Below the pieces are notes generated by a model, which worked only from the letters and a program-made list of their open reading frames with translations, had not been told where the DNA came from and ran no database searches. The translations under genes and the position numbers were made by a program. Source: Sipunculus nudus (taxonomy: Eukaryota; Annelida; Sipuncula; Golfingiida; Sipunculidae). Taken from it: DNA of 64,000 nt. Position 1 is the stretch's first letter, and every line of letters begins with the position of its first letter. The DNA is taken from positions 62,001 through 126,000 of the forward strand of contig CM049314.1 of NCBI GenBank assembly GCA_026874595.1. The letters run 5' to 3'. Positions 19,223 through 32,661 of the stretch are shown here, one piece after another.

Positions 19223-20596
19223 ACACGCTCTACAGGCCACAGTTTTTAAGCAATCGCTCTGAAACTTATGCATTAGGTGTAAGATTGGTTCTCCTCGGAG
19301 CCTATTGTTTTTGGTCATGATCGGTCAAAGGTCAAGGTCAAGGTCACCAAAAAAACTAACATTTTTACTTTCTTCATATCTTTGTCAATAATAATCGTAG
19401 CCGCATAATCTGTAGCTCATTTTATTCCTCTTAATGTTAGCTTTCCAAGTGCTAGCAAATTTTTCTGGTCGATTGTTACCATCGTAACGTATTTTTGGGG
19501 GAAAATCAGAAAATTCGAAAATTTCACTCAAAATTTTTCATTTTTTAAGTTAGAGAGGTCTAGTTTTTTGCATTGTGTAGCATTTAATATGCTCTATGGA
19601 AAATTAACGGGAGTCTCGCAAAATCTCGTGCCATTTGTCGTCAAATGAGACTTTTCGAGATTTCATTAAAAACGATTTAGAGTTGGCAGTTTTACAGCTA
19701 ATGTTCTAAAAGTGACATATTTTCTGTTTTTCTGTATTATCTCGAACTTGTTTTTTCATTTTTTGAAATTAGCCACCAGGGGGCGTGGTACTGGAAACAC
19801 TGCAACTTACCATTTTTCTGCAATACCAAAAAAAAATATTAAACGTGGCACAATGTTTACTGTCTTATCTGAAACTAGGATCGTCGGCTTATTCCTGCGT
19901 ACATGTAGCTTTGCGCTGCTGTTACCATGGTAACCAAATTTTGGGGTAAAACTTGGCAATCTGAAAATAATAACTTTTTTGCTTCTATCTCTGTTAATAT
20001 TTATACTACAAGTGTCTAGTTTTCTGCATGAGGTAGCATTCCCTTGCCACTAATGCAGTTAATTGCAAGTCTCGTAGAATCTCGCTCTGTTTTCCGTCAA
20101 ACGAGAAATTACGAGATTTCACAGAAATGCATATAACTTGGTCACCTTTTCGGCTAAAGAGGAGTAGTTTTCAGCATTTTGTTGCGTTTTGGGAGCTTAA
20201 CAAGATAATAACTTATATCTCGCCACATCTCGTACCATCTCCCGCCAAACGAGAATATTCGAGAATTCGAACAAATGTCTATATCTCTGTCATTTGAATG
20301 CCAGAGATTTTATTTTTCTATTGTTCAAGATTCACTTGACTAGTTTGAAGTGACAAAATTGAATATCTCGTCATATCTCGCATCATTTCTTGTCAAACGA
20401 GAACATGGGACCATTCAAAGATACGCCTATAATTCTGTTATTTTAATGCTGAAGACCTTTAGTTTTCAGCATTCGATAGCGTCTAACACTCTCGGTCACA
20501 TTAATATGTTTATATTGTAAGTTTCGTCAAATCTGGGATCGTTTTTTCTTCAAATAAAAAAGTACATCCTATTGCCGTGACCATAAGTGGCGGCAG
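19223..20596 (+). mobile_element. Element body A of unit 4
   Basis: This is the same hybrid body as unit 3, with the DR0 triplet, CTCF-like core, X-box and palindromic modules. Confidence 0.6.
19773..19934 (+). promoter_or_regulatory. CTCF-like core and palindromic X-box, unit 4
   Basis: The core is at 19773-19788 and the X-box at 19921-19934, with unchanged spacing. Confidence 0.4.
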
Positions 20597-20929
20597 TATG
20601 TGATAGTAAATGTCGGCAGGAGCATTACACTTGACAGTTGGAGCCGTGTTCTATGGGTGTGCGATGGCCCATGAAGAAGACTTCTATTGTGTTGTTATCG
20701 TCTTCCTTTGATTGCTGCTTCGTAAGCTTCACAGACCAGCGCCAACCACCTGGTTGCCATGTGTCCTCAATGTAAACAACCTTTGCTGTTTTCCTTTCCC
20801 TAAGATATGTATGGTAGCCTGTTCACTTGTCCTTAGATTGTTTATTGTTGGTGTATTGAAGTAAAATAAAATGCCAGGTTTTCCTGCAAATTGATTGTAA
20901 ATTGAATAAAATCATACAAGAACCAACCA

Positions 20930-22787
20930 ATGTTCTATGACCACTATTTCAGATTTGAGATCAGAACAATTGATTTCTGCATAAACCACTATGACCAGAT
21001 TTGATAAACTTTAAAGTGGTCTATATTTTTTTCTGAAGAAGTTGAGCTATATGCTTGGAGATGCCAGCCAGTGGGTGTGAATGGATTGCAATGAAACCCA
21101 AGCCAGGTGTTTGTGAAGAGTCTGGTGGAGATGAAGGGGGCCAAAACCTATTTGACTGTGTATAAGCATAAACTGGCCTGAAATCAGGTTTCTGGGGGCA
21201 TGAAATTTTTGTTTGTGGGAACAGGGTAATATTTTCTTGTTTCCCTGTATATACACCCTAAACTGGGCCTAATGACACCAAAACCAGGTTTGTGGGACCA
21301 TCAGTACAGATTTGAGGGGGGAAAATGGATTTTATCTGTATATCACTATGTTCACTGTGTCCAGATTTGGAAATTCAAACTGGTCCTAATTTTTTTTCTG
21401 ATGGAGTTGAGCCAAATGCTTTGAGATACCAGCCAGTGGGTGTAAATGGATTGCAATGATACCAAACCAGGTGTGTGTGTTGAGTTTTGTGGAGATGAGG
21501 GGGGCCAGAACCTATCTGACTGTGTATAAGCATAAACTGGCCTGAAATCAGGTTTCTGGGGGCTTGAAATTCTTGTTTGTGTCAACAGGGTAATATTATC
21601 TTGTTTCCCTGTATATACACCTTGAATTGGGCCTAATGACACCTAAACCATGTTTTAGGGACCATCATTACAGATTTGAGGGAAAAAAAAATGGATTTTC
21701 CCTGTATATCACTATGTTCACTGTGTCCAGATTTGGAAATTCAAACTGGCCCTAATTTTTTTTCTGAGGGAGTTGAGCCAAATGCTTGGTGATGCCAGCC
21801 AGTGGGTGTAAATGGATTGCAATGATACCCAAACCAGGAGTGTGTGTTGAGTTTTGTGGATATGAAGGGGGCCAGAACCTATTTGACTGTGTATAAGCAT
21901 AAACTGGCCTGAAATCAGGTTTCTGGGGGCATGAAATTTTTGTTTGTGGGAACAGGGTAATATTATCTTGTTTCCCTGTATATACACCCTAAACTGGGTC
22001 TAATGACACCAAAACCAGGTTTGTGGGACCATCAGTACAGATTTGAGGGGGGAAAATGGATTTTCTCTGTATATCACTATGTTCACTGTGTCCAGATTTG
22101 GAAATTCAAACTGGCCCTAATTTTTTTCTGAGGGAGTTGAGCCAAATGCTTGGTGATGCCAGCCAGTGGGTGTAAATGGATTGCAATGATACCCAAACCA
22201 GGAGTGTGTGTTGAGTTTTGTGGGGATGAGGGGGGCCAGAACCTATTTGACTGTGTATAAGCATAAACTGGCCTGAAATCAGGTTTCTGGGGGCATGAAA
22301 TTTTTGTTTGTGGGAACAGGGTAATATTATCTTGTTTCCCTGTATATACACACTAAACTGGGCCTAATGACACCAAAACCAGGTTTGTGGGACCATCAGT
22401 ACAGATTTGAGGGGAAAAAATGGATTTTTTCTGTATATCACTATGTCCACTGTGTCCAGATTTGGAAATTCAAACTGGCCCTAATTTTTTTTCTGAGAGA
22501 TTTGAACCAAATGCTTTGAGATTCCAGCCAGTGGGTGTAAATGGATTGCAATGATAGCCAAACCAGGTGTGTGTGATGAGTCTGGTGGAGATGAGGTGGT
22601 CCAAAACACTATTTGCCTGTGTATAATAAGCCATATACTGTACTCAGCTGAAATCAGCTTTCTGGGGGCTTGAAATGTTTGCTGGTGGGAACAAGGTAAA
22701 ATTATCTTGTTATCATGGATATACACCCTAAAATGGGTCTAAGAACACCAAATACATGCATGTTGGACCATGAGTACAGATTTGAGG
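20930..22787 (+). repeat. Subrepeat array C, 5 copies (unit 4)
   Basis: It has the standard five subrepeats in the same type order. Confidence 0.85.
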
Positions 22788-22987
22788 TAACAAATTGTCT
22801 GTCTATAAATTAAAAAAAATAAAATATCAAACTGTTATAAACATGTATCAATATATTTAATAAAATCTCTTTTCATCCAATGAATTGCATCTTATTTTTT
22901 TATAAATAAACCATGATATTCAATTACATCCAGTAATAAAAAATAAAAATAAAATGAATAAAAGTTTTTTTGTTTTTGTTTTTTTTT

Positions 22988-23002
22988 GGGGGGGGGGGGG
23001 GG
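22988..23002 (+). repeat. Poly-G tract, 15 G (unit 4)
   Basis: The T-run then G-run context is the same as in other units. Confidence 0.85.
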
Positions 23003-24824
23003 TTTGTGTTTTTTTTGCAGTTAAATCCAGGCTTCTCTTTGGATCCCGGCGGTGGGCGAGTGTACAATGGACACCACACAACATTTGAAAGAACATTTTT
23101 TCTGCTGTTATTGGATGACCAAGTCTCTATGAATTTAAAAAAAAATATTTATTCCGTTATTCAAGATGACAGTGAAAATGACCCTATTTTTTCAATCATT
23201 CACCACTCTTTTCGAGCGTTCATCGAATAAGAAAGAGCCCGTCCCACCGCATTTCCTGCGAGGGTTCGTTTCTTCAGAGTCCAAACAATCCTACAGGGGC
23301 GGGGTTTAGTCCATCTCGTCTTAAATTTGTGTCCGGGGCACGGCAAACATTATGAAAGCGGACAAAAACTTTCATACGGCTGGTAAATGCGTTTATATGT
23401 AAACGCGGGGAATTCCCGGACAATTCACGGAGAGATTTTATATGCAATGATACTTTTAATTACACGTTAAAATCATTTAAAATCTACCACTATATTACTC
23501 TAAAGACATTTATTCACTGTTAAATTACCGAAATAATAACCAGCGCAAACAATGTGGGACTGCCACTAACACCAATCTGGATCACCAGCTAACATTGACT
23601 ACCGATCTTACATCAGACGAAAACGCTAAACACTATATATTTTTTCAACAGTTTACTGTGCAAACCGTAACAAAACCATGCAGGATATCAAATTTACAGG
23701 TTCTTAAGGGAATATGATACAAAACATAAATTGTACCTTTGCTCACATTTAATAATATCATCATGATGAATTCTCCCCGAATTCTCCAGCTGTCCGCGTT
23801 ATAGATGTATATGTATTTATTAATGACAAAAATTGACATACAATTTTATGGATACCCGTATAATTGCGGTTTTCTGGACCGTCCCAGCCCACAGGTAGGA
23901 TAATATGGATTCCCGACAATATTCTAATGACCGTTCCCTGAGCTGGAACGGGCTAAGAAGGTCCCTGTCATTTTTTTTAATTGTCAATTCCCAGGTTTTT
24001 CGGATAAAAAAATGGCCCAATCCTTCATTCAATCTCCAGCCTCTTCTGGCGTTCCGGGTTTAAAAAAGAGCCCGTCCCATGCCTATTTCAGCTAGGACTG
24101 CAAACTCTGGGGTCAAAACAACTCAACTACGGCTTGGGATTACTACCTTTCCTCTTAAATTTCCATCGCGCCCGTGTCAAGTGTACCGTTTTATTCACAA
24201 ACGTGCGGCAGGCGCCAAAAAATTTGACAGCACCCCTCTCTCATCCCAGAATATATTTTTATATATGAAGTCCTAACCCACCACGGAACTACGGCCTCAA
24301 ATTTTTTTATCTTATTACTTACCACTTCAGACTCCTTAAAAGTCTCTCCTTTTTTAACCAAAGATTCCAATTTTTAAAATATATTAAATTTCACATTACA
24401 GATAACCTACACCAAGGGGACATTACAGTTAATCCGTGATGGGCAGGACTTCTTGGAATTTTATAATTCCCGGACGCAGGCTGACCGACTGCCTTTTTTC
24501 TTCAAGGACAGCCCTAATTTAAGCCATCATCAGACTTGAAGATGTCCTCAGGCCGACCTATTTGTCCAGGAATGAAAGGTCACGTCTCCCTTACCCAGAG
24601 GTCGGGTCTCTGTCTAACACGAACGCGGCTTCGCTTGCATTTCGGCATTCTGGACGTTCAACTCTTCAAGTTTCATTTTCAGTGCTTTTCTTATTTCCAG
24701 CACTCAAGAATAGGAGAACTGCCAAGGATTCAGTTGGACTTCCTTTATTTTTATTTCTGTCCAAAAATGGATTATCCTGTGTAGGATGGCTACTAATAAC
24801 AACACTATTAATGTCTCTCTATCC

Positions 24825-24856
<32 letters not shown>

Positions 24857-25086
24857 GTCTACTCCTCTTTGACTTTTGAAAATCAGCAAGACCTTATTCA
24901 TATGTGCTACTGTTTTCCCCATGATAGAGGTTTTTCATTTGATCAGATCCAAATGTTCCCTGTCTGTCTGCCTAGTAACTGTCCATCTATTTCGCTGTCT
25001 TATTTCCGGTCACTTCCGGCAAGCGTTCGACCTCAGGTCGTCTAGTTTGTCTGTCTGTCTGTCTGTCTGTTTATTTGTCTGTATGT

Positions 25087-26460
25087 ACACGCTCTACAGG
25101 CCACAGTTTTTAAGCAATCGCTCTGAAACTTATGCATTAGGTGTAAGATTGGTTCTCCTCGGAGCCTATTGTTTTTGGTCATGATCGGTCAAAGGTCAAG
25201 GTCAAGGTCACCAAAAAAACTAACATTTTTACTTTCTTCATATCTTTGTCAATAATAATCGTAGCCGCATAATCTGTAGCTCATTTTATTCCTCTTAATG
25301 TTAGCTTTCCAAGTGCTAGCAAATTTTTCTGGTCGATTGTTACCATCGTAACGTATTTTTGGGGGAAAATCAGAAAATTCGAAAATTTCACTCAAAATTT
25401 TTCATTTTTTAAGTTAGAGAGGTCTAGTTTTTTGCATTGTGTAGCATTTAATATGCTCTATGGAAAATTAACGGGAGTCTCGCAAAATCTCGTGCCATTT
25501 GTCGTCAAATGAGACTTTTCGAGATTTCATTAAAAACGATTTAGAGTTGGCAGTTTTACAGCTAATGTTCTAAAAGTGACATATTTTCTGTTTTTCTGTA
25601 TTATCTCGAACTTGTTTTTTCATTTTTTGAAATTAGCCACCAGGGGGCGTGGTACTGGAAACACTGCAACTTACCATTTTTCTGCAATACCAAAAAAAAA
25701 TATTAAACGTGGCACAATGTTTACTGTCTTATCTGAAACTAGGATCGTCGGCTTATTCCTGCGTACATGTAGCTTTGCGCTGCTGTTACCATGGTAACCA
25801 AATTTTGGGGTAAAACTTGGCAATCTGAAAATAATAACTTTTTTGCTTCTATCTCTGTTAATATTTATACTACAAGTGTCTAGTTTTCTGCATGAGGTAG
25901 CATTCCCTTGCCACTAATGCAGTTAATTGCAAGTCTCGTAGAATCTCGCTCTGTTTTCCGTCAAACGAGAAATTACGAGATTTCACAGAAATGCATATAA
26001 CTTGGTCACCTTTTCGGCTAAAGAGGAGTAGTTTTCAGCATTTTGTTGCGTTTTGGGAGCTTAACAAGATAATAACTTATATCTCGCCACATCTCGTACC
26101 ATCTCCCGCCAAACGAGAATATTCGAGAATTCGAACAAATGTCTATATCTCTGTCATTTGAATGCCAGAGATTTTATTTTTCTATTGTTCAAGATTCACT
26201 TGACTAGTTTGAAGTGACAAAATTGAATATCTCGTCATATCTCGCATCATTTCTTGTCAAACGAGAACATGGGACCATTCAAAGATACGCCTATAATTCT
26301 GTTATTTTAATGCTGAAGACCTTTAGTTTTCAGCATTCGATAGCGTCTAACACTCTCGGTCACATTAATATGTTTATATTGTAAGTTTCGTCAAATCTGG
26401 GATCGTTTTTTCTTCAAATAAAAAAGTACATCCTATTGCCGTGACCATAAGTGGCGGCAG
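25087..26460 (+). mobile_element. Element body A of unit 5
   Basis: This is the same hybrid body as units 3 and 4. Confidence 0.6.
25637..25798 (+). promoter_or_regulatory. CTCF-like core and palindromic X-box, unit 5
   Basis: The core is at 25637-25652 and the X-box at 25785-25798. Confidence 0.4.
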
Positions 26461-26793
26461 TATGTGATAGTAAATGTCGGCAGGAGCATTACACTTGACA
26501 GTTGGAGCCGTGTTCTATGGGTGTGCGATGGCCCATGAAGAAGACTTCTATTGTGTTGTTATCGTCTTCCTTTGATTGCTGCTTCGTAAGCTTCACAGAC
26601 CAGCGCCAACCACCTGGTTGCCATGTGTCCTCAATGTAAACAACCTTTGCTGTTTTCCTTTCCCTAAGATATGTATGGTAGCCTGTTCACTTGTCCTTAG
26701 ATTGTTTATTGTTGGTGTATTGAAGTAAAATAAAATGCCAGGTTTTCCTGCAAATTGATTGTAAATTGAATAAAATCATACAAGAACCAACCA

Positions 26794-28650
26794 ATGTTCT
26801 ATGACCACTATTTCAGATTTGAGATCAGAACAATTGATTTCTGCATAAACCACTATGACCAGATTTGATAAACTTTAAAGTGGTCTATATTTTTTTCTGA
26901 AGAAGTTGAGCTATATGCTTGGAGATGCCAGCCAGTGGGTGTGAATGGATTGCAATGAAACCCAAGCCAGGTGTTTGTGAAGAGTCTGGTGGAGATGAAG
27001 GGGGCCAAAACCTATTTGACTGTGTATAAGCATAAACTGGCCTGAAATCAGGTTTCTGGGGGCATGAAATTTTTGTTTGTGGGAACAGGGTAATATTTTC
27101 TTGTTTCCCTGTATATACACCCTAAACTGGGCCTAATGACACCAAAACCAGGTTTGTGGGACCATCAGTACAGATTTGAGGGGGGAAAATGGATTTTATC
27201 TGTATATCACTATGTTCACTGTGTCCAGATTTGGAAATTCAAACTGGTCCTAATTTTTTTTCTGATGGAGTTGAGCCAAATGCTTTGAGATACCAGCCAG
27301 TGGGTGTAAATGGATTGCAATGATACCAAACCAGGTGTGTGTGTTGAGTTTTGTGGAGATGAGGGGGGCCAGAACCTATCTGACTGTGTATAAGCATAAA
27401 CTGGCCTGAAATCAGGTTTCTGGGGGCTTGAAATTCTTGTTTGTGTCAACAGGGTAATATTATCTTGTTTCCCTGTATATACACCTTGAATTGGGCCTAA
27501 TGACACCTAAACCATGTTTTAGGGACCATCATTACAGATTTGAGGGAAAAAAAAATGGATTTTCCCTGTATATCACTATGTTCACTGTGTCCAGATTTGG
27601 AAATTCAAACTGGCCCTAATTTTTTTTCTGAGGGAGTTGAGCCAAATGCTTGGTGATGCCAGCCAGTGGGTGTAAATGGATTGCAATGATACCCAAACCA
27701 GGAGTGTGTGTTGAGTTTTGTGGATATGAAGGGGGCCAGAACCTATTTGACTGTGTATAAGCATAAACTGGCCTGAAATCAGGTTTCTGGGGGCATGAAA
27801 TTTTTGTTTGTGGGAACAGGGTAATATTATCTTGTTTCCCTGTATATACACCCTAAACTGGGTCTAATGACACCAAAACCAGGTTTGTGGGACCATCAGT
27901 ACAGATTTGAGGGGGGAAAATGGATTTTCTCTGTATATCACTATGTTCACTGTGTCCAGATTTGGAAATTCAAACTGGCCCTAATTTTTTTCTGAGGGAG
28001 TTGAGCCAAATGCTTGGTGATGCCAGCCAGTGGGTGTAAATGGATTGCAATGATACCCAAACCAGGAGTGTGTGTTGAGTTTTGTGGGGATGAGGGGGGC
28101 CAGAACCTATTTGACTGTGTATAAGCATAAACTGGCCTGAAATCAGGTTTCTGGGGGCATGAAATTTTTGTTTGTGGGAACAGGGTAATATTATCTTGTT
28201 TCCCTGTATATACACACTAAACTGGGCCTAATGACACCAAAACCAGGTTTGTGGGACCATCAGTACAGATTTGAGGGGAAAAAATGGATTTTTTCTGTAT
28301 ATCACTATGTCCACTGTGTCCAGATTTGGAAATTCAAACTGGCCCTAATTTTTTTTCTGAGAGATTTGAACCAAATGCTTTGAGATTCCAGCCAGTGGGT
28401 GTAAATGGATTGCAATGATAGCCAAACCAGGTGTGTGTGATGAGTCTGGTGGAGATGAGGTGGTCCAAAACACTATTTGCCTGTGTATAATAAGCCATAT
28501 ACTGTACTCAGCTGAAATCAGCTTTCTGGGGGCTTGAAATGTTTGCTGGTGGGAACAAGGTAAAATTATCTTGTTATCATGGATATACACCCTAAAATGG
28601 GTCTAAGAACACCAAATACATGCATGTTGGACCATGAGTACAGATTTGAG
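26794..28650 (+). repeat. Subrepeat array C, 5 copies (unit 5)
   Basis: It has the standard five subrepeats in the same type order. Confidence 0.85.
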
Positions 28651-28851
28651 GTAACAAATTGTCTGTCTATAAATTAAAAAAAATAAAATATCAAACTGTT
28701 ATAAACATGTATCAATATATTTAATAAAATCTCTTTTCATCCAATGAATTGCATCTTATTTTTTTATAAATAAACCATGATATTCAATTACATCCAGTAA
28801 TAAAAAATAAAAATAAAATGAATAAAAGTTTTTTTGTTTTTGTTTTTTTTT

Positions 28852-28870
28852 GGGGGGGGGGGGGGGGGGG
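28852..28870 (+). repeat. Poly-G tract, 19 G (unit 5)
   Basis: Nineteen consecutive G make this the longest version. A run this long could form intermolecular G-quadruplexes and is a known cause of polymerase and read dropout. Confidence 0.85.
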
Positions 28871-30692
28871 TTTGTGTTTTTTTTGCAGTTAAATCCAGGC
28901 TTCTCTTTGGATCCCGGCGGTGGGCGAGTGTACAATGGACACCACACAACATTTGAAAGAACATTTTTTCTGCTGTTATTGGATGACCAAGTCTCTATGA
29001 ATTTAAAAAAAAATATTTATTCCGTTATTCAAGATGACAGTGAAAATGACCCTATTTTTTCAATCATTCACCACTCTTTTCGAGCGTTCATCGAATAAGA
29101 AAGAGCCCGTCCCACCGCATTTCCTGCGAGGGTTCGTTTCTTCAGAGTCCAAACAATCCTACAGGGGCGGGGTTTAGTCCATCTCGTCTTAAATTTGTGT
29201 CCGGGGCACGGCAAACATTATGAAAGCGGACAAAAACTTTCATACGGCTGGTAAATGCGTTTATATGTAAACGCGGGGAATTCCCGGACAATTCACGGAG
29301 AGATTTTATATGCAATGATACTTTTAATTACACGTTAAAATCATTTAAAATCTACCACTATATTACTCTAAAGACATTTATTCACTGTTAAATTACCGAA
29401 ATAATAACCAGCGCAAACAATGTGGGACTGCCACTAACACCAATCTGGATCACCAGCTAACATTGACTACCGATCTTACATCAGACGAAAACGCTAAACA
29501 CTATATATTTTTTCAACAGTTTACTGTGCAAACCGTAACAAAACCATGCAGGATATCAAATTTACAGGTTCTTAAGGGAATATGATACAAAACATAAATT
29601 GTACCTTTGCTCACATTTAATAATATCATCATGATGAATTCTCCCCGAATTCTCCAGCTGTCCGCGTTATAGATGTATATGTATTTATTAATGACAAAAA
29701 TTGACATACAATTTTATGGATACCCGTATAATTGCGGTTTTCTGGACCGTCCCAGCCCACAGGTAGGATAATATGGATTCCCGACAATATTCTAATGACC
29801 GTTCCCTGAGCTGGAACGGGCTAAGAAGGTCCCTGTCATTTTTTTTAATTGTCAATTCCCAGGTTTTTCGGATAAAAAAATGGCCCAATCCTTCATTCAA
29901 TCTCCAGCCTCTTCTGGCGTTCCGGGTTTAAAAAAGAGCCCGTCCCATGCCTATTTCAGCTAGGACTGCAAACTCTGGGGTCAAAACAACTCAACTACGG
30001 CTTGGGATTACTACCTTTCCTCTTAAATTTCCATCGCGCCCGTGTCAAGTGTACCGTTTTATTCACAAACGTGCGGCAGGCGCCAAAAAATTTGACAGCA
30101 CCCCTCTCTCATCCCAGAATATATTTTTATATATGAAGTCCTAACCCACCACGGAACTAGGGCCTCAAATTTTTTTATCTTATTACTTACCACTTCAGAC
30201 TCCTTAAAAGTCTCTCCTTTTTTAACCAAAGATTCCAATTTTTAAAATATATTAAATTTCACATTACAGATAACCTACACCAAGGGGACATTACAGTTAA
30301 TCCGTGATGGGCAGGACTTCTTGGAATTTTATAATTCCCGGACGCAGGCTGACCGACTGCCTTTTTTCTTCAAGGACAGCCCTAATTTAAGCCATCATCA
30401 GACTTGAAGATGTCCTCAGGCCGACCTATTTGTCCAGGAATGAAAGGTCACGTCTCCCTTACCCAGAGGTCGGGTCTCTGTCTAACACGAACGCGGCTTC
30501 GCTTGCATTTCGGCATTCTGGACGTTCAACTCTTCAAGTTTCATTTTCAGTGCTTTTCTTATTTCCAGCACTCAAGAATAGGAGAACTGCCAAGGATTCA
30601 GTTGGACTTCCTTTATTTTTATTTCTGTCCAAAAATGGATTATCCTGTGTAGGATGGCTACTAATAACAACACTATTAATGTCTCTCTATCC

Positions 30693-30724
<32 letters not shown>

Positions 30725-30954
30725 GTCTACTCCTCTTTGACTTTTGAAAATCAGCAAGACCTTATTCATATGTGCTACTGTTTTCCCCATGATAGAGGTT
30801 TTTCATTTGATCAGATCCAAATGTTCCCTGTCTGTCTGCCTAGTAACTGTCCATCTATTTCGCTGTCTTATTTCCGGTCACTTCCGGCAAGCGTTCGACC
30901 TCAGGTCGTCTAGTTTGTCTGTCTGTCTGTCTGTCTGTTTATTTGTCTGTATGT

Positions 30955-32328
30955 ACACGCTCTACAGGCCACAGTTTTTAAGCAATCGCTCTGAAACTTA
31001 TGCATTAGGTGTAAGATTGGTTCTCCTCGGAGCCTATTGTTTTTGGTCATGATCGGTCAAAGGTCAAGGTCAAGGTCACCAAAAAAACTAACATTTTTAC
31101 TTTCTTCATATCTTTGTCAATAATAATCGTAGCCGCATAATCTGTAGCTCATTTTATTCCTCTTAATGTTAGCTTTCCAAGTGCTAGCAAATTTTTCTGG
31201 TCGATTGTTACCATCGTAACGTATTTTTGGGGGAAAATCAGAAAATTCGAAAATTTCACTCAAAATTTTTCATTTTTTAAGTTAGAGAGGTCTAGTTTTT
31301 TGCATTGTGTAGCATTTAATATGCTCTATGGAAAATTAACGGGAGTCTCGCAAAATCTCGTGCCATTTGTCGTCAAATGAGACTTTTCGAGATTTCATTA
31401 AAAACGATTTAGAGTTGGCAGTTTTACAGCTAATGTTCTAAAAGTGACATATTTTCTGTTTTTCTGTATTATCTCGAACTTGTTTTTTCATTTTTTGAAA
31501 TTAGCCACCAGGGGGCGTGGTACTGGAAACACTGCAACTTACCATTTTTCTGCAATACCAAAAAAAAATATTAAACGTGGCACAATGTTTACTGTCTTAT
31601 CTGAAACTAGGATCGTCGGCTTATTCCTGCGTACATGTAGCTTTGCGCTGCTGTTACCATGGTAACCAAATTTTGGGGTAAAACTTGGCAATCTGAAAAT
31701 AATAACTTTTTTGCTTCTATCTCTGTTAATATTTATACTACAAGTGTCTAGTTTTCTGCATGAGGTAGCATTCCCTTGCCACTAATGCAGTTAATTGCAA
31801 GTCTCGTAGAATCTCGCTCTGTTTTCCGTCAAACGAGAAATTACGAGATTTCACAGAAATGCATATAACTTGGTCACCTTTTCGGCTAAAGAGGAGTAGT
31901 TTTCAGCATTTTGTTGCGTTTTGGGAGCTTAACAAGATAATAACTTATATCTCGCCACATCTCGTACCATCTCCCGCCAAACGAGAATATTCGAGAATTC
32001 GAACAAATGTCTATATCTCTGTCATTTGAATGCCAGAGATTTTATTTTTCTATTGTTCAAGATTCACTTGACTAGTTTGAAGTGACAAAATTGAATATCT
32101 CGTCATATCTCGCATCATTTCTTGTCAAACGAGAACATGGGACCATTCAAAGATACGCCTATAATTCTGTTATTTTAATGCTGAAGACCTTTAGTTTTCA
32201 GCATTCGATAGCGTCTAACACTCTCGGTCACATTAATATGTTTATATTGTAAGTTTCGTCAAATCTGGGATCGTTTTTTCTTCAAATAAAAAAGTACATC
32301 CTATTGCCGTGACCATAAGTGGCGGCAG
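30955..32328 (+). mobile_element. Element body A of unit 6
   Basis: This is the same hybrid body as units 3-5. Confidence 0.6.
31505..31666 (+). promoter_or_regulatory. CTCF-like core and palindromic X-box, unit 6
   Basis: The core is at 31505-31520 and the X-box at 31653-31666. This is the last forward-facing pair before the inversion axis. Confidence 0.4.
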
Positions 32329-32661
32329 TATGTGATAGTAAATGTCGGCAGGAGCATTACACTTGACAGTTGGAGCCGTGTTCTATGGGTGTGCGATGGC
32401 CCATGAAGAAGACTTCTATTGTGTTGTTATCGTCTTCCTTTGATTGCTGCTTCGTAAGCTTCACAGACCAGCGCCAACCACCTGGTTGCCATGTGTCCTC
32501 AATGTAAACAACCTTTGCTGTTTTCCTTTCCCTAAGATATGTATGGTAGCCTGTTCACTTGTCCTTAGATTGTTTATTGTTGGTGTATTGAAGTAAAATA
32601 AAATGCCAGGTTTTCCTGCAAATTGATTGTAAATTGAATAAAATCATACAAGAACCAACCA

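Larger units (their letters stand above)
13410..19276 (+). repeat. Macrosatellite unit 3, complete, 5,867 bp
   Basis: Segments A-F are in the same order as unit 1. Differences seen by eye are small: one extra G in CATGGGGACC near 14541, one extra G in GTGGGGTGTG near 15208, and homopolymer changes. C occupies 15064-16923 with five subrepeats, and the G-tract is 17124-17138. Confidence 0.9.
19277..25140 (+). repeat. Macrosatellite unit 4, complete, 5,864 bp
   Basis: Segments A-F are in standard order. A runs 19223-20596, C 20930-22787 (five subrepeats), and the G-tract is 22988-23002. One private substitution is visible at 24292 (ACGGCC for AGGGCC). Confidence 0.9.
25141..31008 (+). repeat. 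Macrosatellite unit 5, complete, 5,868 bp
   Basis: Segments A-F are in standard order. A runs 25087-26460, C 26794-28650. The G-tract at 28852-28870 is the longest in the window and accounts for most of the extra length. Confidence 0.9.
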